A DNA stretch of 64,000 nt from Typha latifolia (Eukaryota; Streptophyta; Magnoliopsida; Poales; Typhaceae): positions 17,867,188-17,931,187 of the forward strand of contig CM034101.1 of assembly GCA_019914945.1 (NCBI GenBank). The letters run 5' to 3'. This document shows positions 61,327 through 64,000 of this stretch, piece by piece. Both the position numbers and the translations under genes were made by a program. Position 1 is the stretch's first letter; each line of letters begins with the position of its first letter. Below the pieces are notes generated by a model. The model had not been told where the DNA came from and searched no databases. It saw only the letters and a list, made by a program, of their open reading frames with translations.

Positions 61327-61719
61327 GGGAAATTTGTATATAACACCCTACTTTATAACATAATTATGATTTAGACCCTATATTTTCACTATCTGTAAAT
61401 CGAGCCATCTGATTTAGCGTGCAGAAAACACTATCGATTAGATTTAAACTAACACCGTCAAAATATTCCATTAAGTAGAGATATTTTATTTTTAAAATGA
61501 CTAAAATATCGTTAGAATGACTTGGTTGACAGTATTTTTATAATTTTTTAGTTTAGTTAATTTAACTTAGAGATTTTGTTAAGTTTAACTAACTGATTTA
61601 ACAGTTAGATATTTTTTACACATATTCACTAAATTATAGGGCTCGATTTGTAAATAGTAAAAATGTAGGCTATAAATCATAATTTCATTAAAAGACACGA
61701 TGTTATATGCAAATTTCTC
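61327..61719. mobile_element. Foldback/MITE-like element, copy 1 of an adjacent pair
   Basis: The left arm (about 61327-61420: GGGAAATTTGTATATAACAC ... AAATCGAGCC) matches the reverse complement of the right arm (about 61620-61719: GAGAAATTTGCATATAACAT ... AAATCGAGCC). Arms are about 90-100 bp and the internal DNA is AT-rich and non-coding. Related to the element directly to its right. Confidence 0.72.
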
Positions 61720-61726
61720 AAAAAAA

Positions 61727-62168
61727 GAGAAAATTTATATATATCATTCTATTTTAACAAAATTATGGTTTACACATTATATTTTTTATTATTTATAAAT
61801 TGAGCCCTATAATTTAGCAAATATTTGAAGAAAATATTCTGGAACATGTTTGGGCAGATATGAATATTCTATTAAATTTAATTAATTTTTTAAAAAATAG
61901 CTAAAATACCCTTGAGTTGGATTAGGTTATGTTAGGTTGGGTTTAGTTGAATTGAGTATAAGTTGGATAAGTATAATTTAACCGATGATATTTTTATAAT
62001 CTTTCTAGAATAGTTAACTTAACTTAATAATTTAGTTAAGTTTAGCTAACAACAAAATGTTTTCTGTACATATTCGCTAAATCATATAGTTCGATTTATA
62101 AATGGTGAAAATATAGAGTGTAAATTATAATTTTGTTACAAGACAAGGTATCGTATGTAAATTTTTCA
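61727..62168. mobile_element. Foldback/MITE-like element, copy 2 of an adjacent pair
   Basis: The left arm (about 61727-61830: GAAAATTTATATATATCATT ... AAATTGAGCCCTATAATTTAG) pairs with the right arm (about 62075-62168, inverted: GAAAAATTTACATACGATAC ... AAATCGAACTATATGATTTAG). The arms also resemble those of 61327-61719. Internal sequence has GTTAGGTTGGGTTTAG-type words and no ORF. Fewer than 10 bp separate the two elements. Confidence 0.7.
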
Positions 62169-63272
62169 AGAAAAAGAACACCAGATGTATGTGAAAATGA
62201 CAATAAACCAAAGGGTATTATTAAAGTTATCCTTTGATTATACAAAAATTCAGCGGTTGTATAGATGTAAAGCAATATACTTAAATTCAATATCAACTGT
62301 TCAAGTTGTAGCATAACATGCAGTGCATTCATTCATTATGGCAATCAATCTTTTAACGTTCAAGAGCATAGGAATATATACCAAAGGTATAATTCAATGT
62401 AACAAAGTAACAGCGCTATGAAAGATCTACAGATTATATCTTCTTGGCAGGATATATATTCTGATGACTAGGTAATCAATGTCGTTCGAGAATTATTCAG
62501 ATATTAGTACTATTGCTACAATCTTGCTTTAAAGGGCCCATCTCCATTTCTCCAATATTATCCTCTTGTTGCTTATATGCAATGGTCAATTGCTCAAGCA
62601 CTGTCTTCCTTTCTTTCTTGTGAACAGCAGCAGATGCTTCACTCCTCTTTCTGATGATATAGCAGAATAATGGTGTTTGGATGTGGTATTCCTAAACCTA
62701 ATTAGCTATGCTCATTTCTTAAATTTGAATAAAGTAGCTTAAAAAGAAAGTGGGTCAATTCCATTGAGATGTTGAGTTTAATACTTCCATCTGATTACAG
62801 CACTTGATGGCCATACCAGAAGAAAGGTCCTGCAATTGCCTCCATAAACTGTTTAATTAACCAATTTAATTTGCAAGAACACATAAATGAAATTCGAAAT
62901 CAATTTAAACATTTGATCTGTACAGAGGTAAAAGGTTGCATGATGAAAAAACAGTACAATGAGAGACAAAATTTGGACAAAAAATTGTGCTAAATTCATC
63001 TGACAAACAATTGTACTATGAGGATCATCAATGCATTAGACTTCCTGAAATTTTTTAGTTGCTCAGAAGAAACTCAATAGATAATCTTGCACTAGCTATA
63101 TCCTTCTCTCTTTAATGCAACAAGCGAGACACTTCCATTGCCAGAAAAGAATTGTTAGAATTGGTGTATTTGCAAACTCTAATTAGAAAAACATGACAAA
63201 GTAAGTATACAAAGAGAGCTCTTTCCCTACTAAGTGGAAGGATTCACCAGAGAGTAGTAGAACTGTCAACCC
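62169..63272. other. Spacer and 3' region of the FBD-type gene
   Basis: Probably includes the 3' untranslated region of the minus-strand gene ending at 63273. The stretch 62520-62700 has mixed-composition text but no reading frame I can support. Confidence 0.45.
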
Positions 63273-64000
63273 TCAGATGTCCGAATTAGTCATGCAATAT
63301 TCAATAGTAACATCCCTGGATGCCCTCCGGAACTTTGACACCTTACGACGGAACTTGCCATGCTCAAGGCCATCCAACAAAGGTACAATGGTCATCTTCT
63401 TCAACGACCGCGCATTCTTCAGCATGAACTTAACCAATTCTAGTCCACTTTTACTCCGATCAATGTACTCCATCCTTACCCTCTTAAGATGCCTCAACAG
63501 CCCCTTAGTTTCCACCTCTTGTTGCTCGCCGGCCAACCGCCATTGAACCAGCCGTGAGAACTGCAACAATTCAACGCTAGCAGTTTAAGACAGAGATGAA
63601 CAAGATATCATGAAATAGATTCTAAGCCTATGACAATTCTTACAGCGATAGATATTGTAAGGTCTTCCACACTGGGGAAGCTCATGAGCAGTGGGGCAAT
63701 TTCTCGAACACCTTCTCTAGGTGATGCCATCACCAACTCCAAGCGCTTGACGTTGTCCTGCCGGATCTCCAACAGATCCTCCGCTCGACATAGATGCTTC
63801 ACAACCAACAATATCAATTCCAACCGCCATAAAATGTACACGATTACCAACAAAAACTCTCAGATTTTTATACCTGAATGCACCAAGGGGAAAGCAACAA
63901 ACACCTGGAATTCCCGACCAAACCGAGAAGCTTAACCAGACAATCTCTACATTCCTCGTCGCTCTCCCGCAGTTTCGACGGCTTCCCCAAATCCAAAACC
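63273..64000 (-). CDS. F-box/LRR-FBD-type protein, C-terminal part (5' end beyond right edge)
   Basis: Three exons are visible on the minus strand: 64000-63874 (partial, frame from 63999: VLDLGKPSKLRESDEECRD), 63796-63644 (...DNVKRLELVMASPREGVREI, SFPSVEDLTISIA) and 63560-63273 (HLKRVRMEYIDRSKSGLELV, KFMLKNARSLKKMTIV, ending MTNSDI). Junctions are GT-AG and phase 0. 'LKRVRMEYIDRSKSGLELVKF' is the shape of the FBD domain found at the C-terminus of many plant F-box/LRR proteins. The F-box itself would lie beyond the window, so membership in the SCF ubiquitin-ligase adaptor class is inferred. 188 residues visible. Confidence 0.7.

Noticed and set aside
1..64000. CRISPR arrays, operons, rRNA or tRNA genes, organellar insertions
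   Set aside because: None seen by eye. The tandem repeats present are microsatellites, minisatellites or foldback elements, and the window is eukaryotic.

Overview
This window is nuclear DNA of a flowering plant. Nearly all genes are split by short GT-AG introns, the protein families are plant ones (R2R3-MYB, plant subtilase, NERD protein, secreted glycine-rich proteins), and introns and spacers are AT-rich with many microsatellites and foldback transposons. The GC-rich intronless subtilase and ITPK genes hint at a monocot; that is a weak inference. Splice models were built by hand from frame continuity, splice signals and family knowledge. All complete models close in frame, but none has been tested against transcripts.

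Layout. 0-4 kb: two glycine-rich cell-wall-type proteins, head to head. 4.7-7.0 kb: a subtilase carrying two frameshifts. 7.8-10.9 kb: a ubiquitin-specific protease (+). 11.8-14.4 kb: exosome subunit RRP46 (-). 15.2-16.3 kb: a small basic protein of unknown function (-). 18.3-19.7 kb: a broken copy of a WEB-family coiled-coil gene (+). 20.2-22.7 kb: a NERD-domain protein (+). 23.5-28.0 kb: an 11-exon gene for an unrecognised, probably mitochondrial protein (-). 28.9-36.1 kb: the 14-exon UTP13/TORMOZ WD40 gene (-). 38.3-39.4 kb: inositol-tetrakisphosphate 1-kinase (+). 39.4-49.4 kb: repeat-rich DNA with transposon remains. 49.5-55.8 kb: two paralogous MYB9/MYB107-like genes, tail to tail. 55.8-63.2 kb: gene-poor DNA with two adjacent foldback elements and local duplications. 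63.3-64.0 kb: part of an FBD/LRR-type gene (-), running off the right edge.

The genes do not form one pathway. Two act in RNA metabolism (UTP13 in 18S rRNA processing, RRP46 in the exosome). The order WEB - UTP13/TOZ - ITPK1 - MYB9/107 matches what I recall of Arabidopsis At5g16730-At5g16770, partly echoed at At3g02930-At3g02940. This makes the MYB assignment firmer and marks the block as old conserved microsynteny.

I found no new defence system, gene cluster or RNA machine. The best leads are the MYB pair, whose in-frame stop overlaps a splice donor leading to a shared tiny last exon; three introns that appear to need GC-AG splicing; the doubly frameshifted but otherwise intact subtilase; and the tandem foldback elements.
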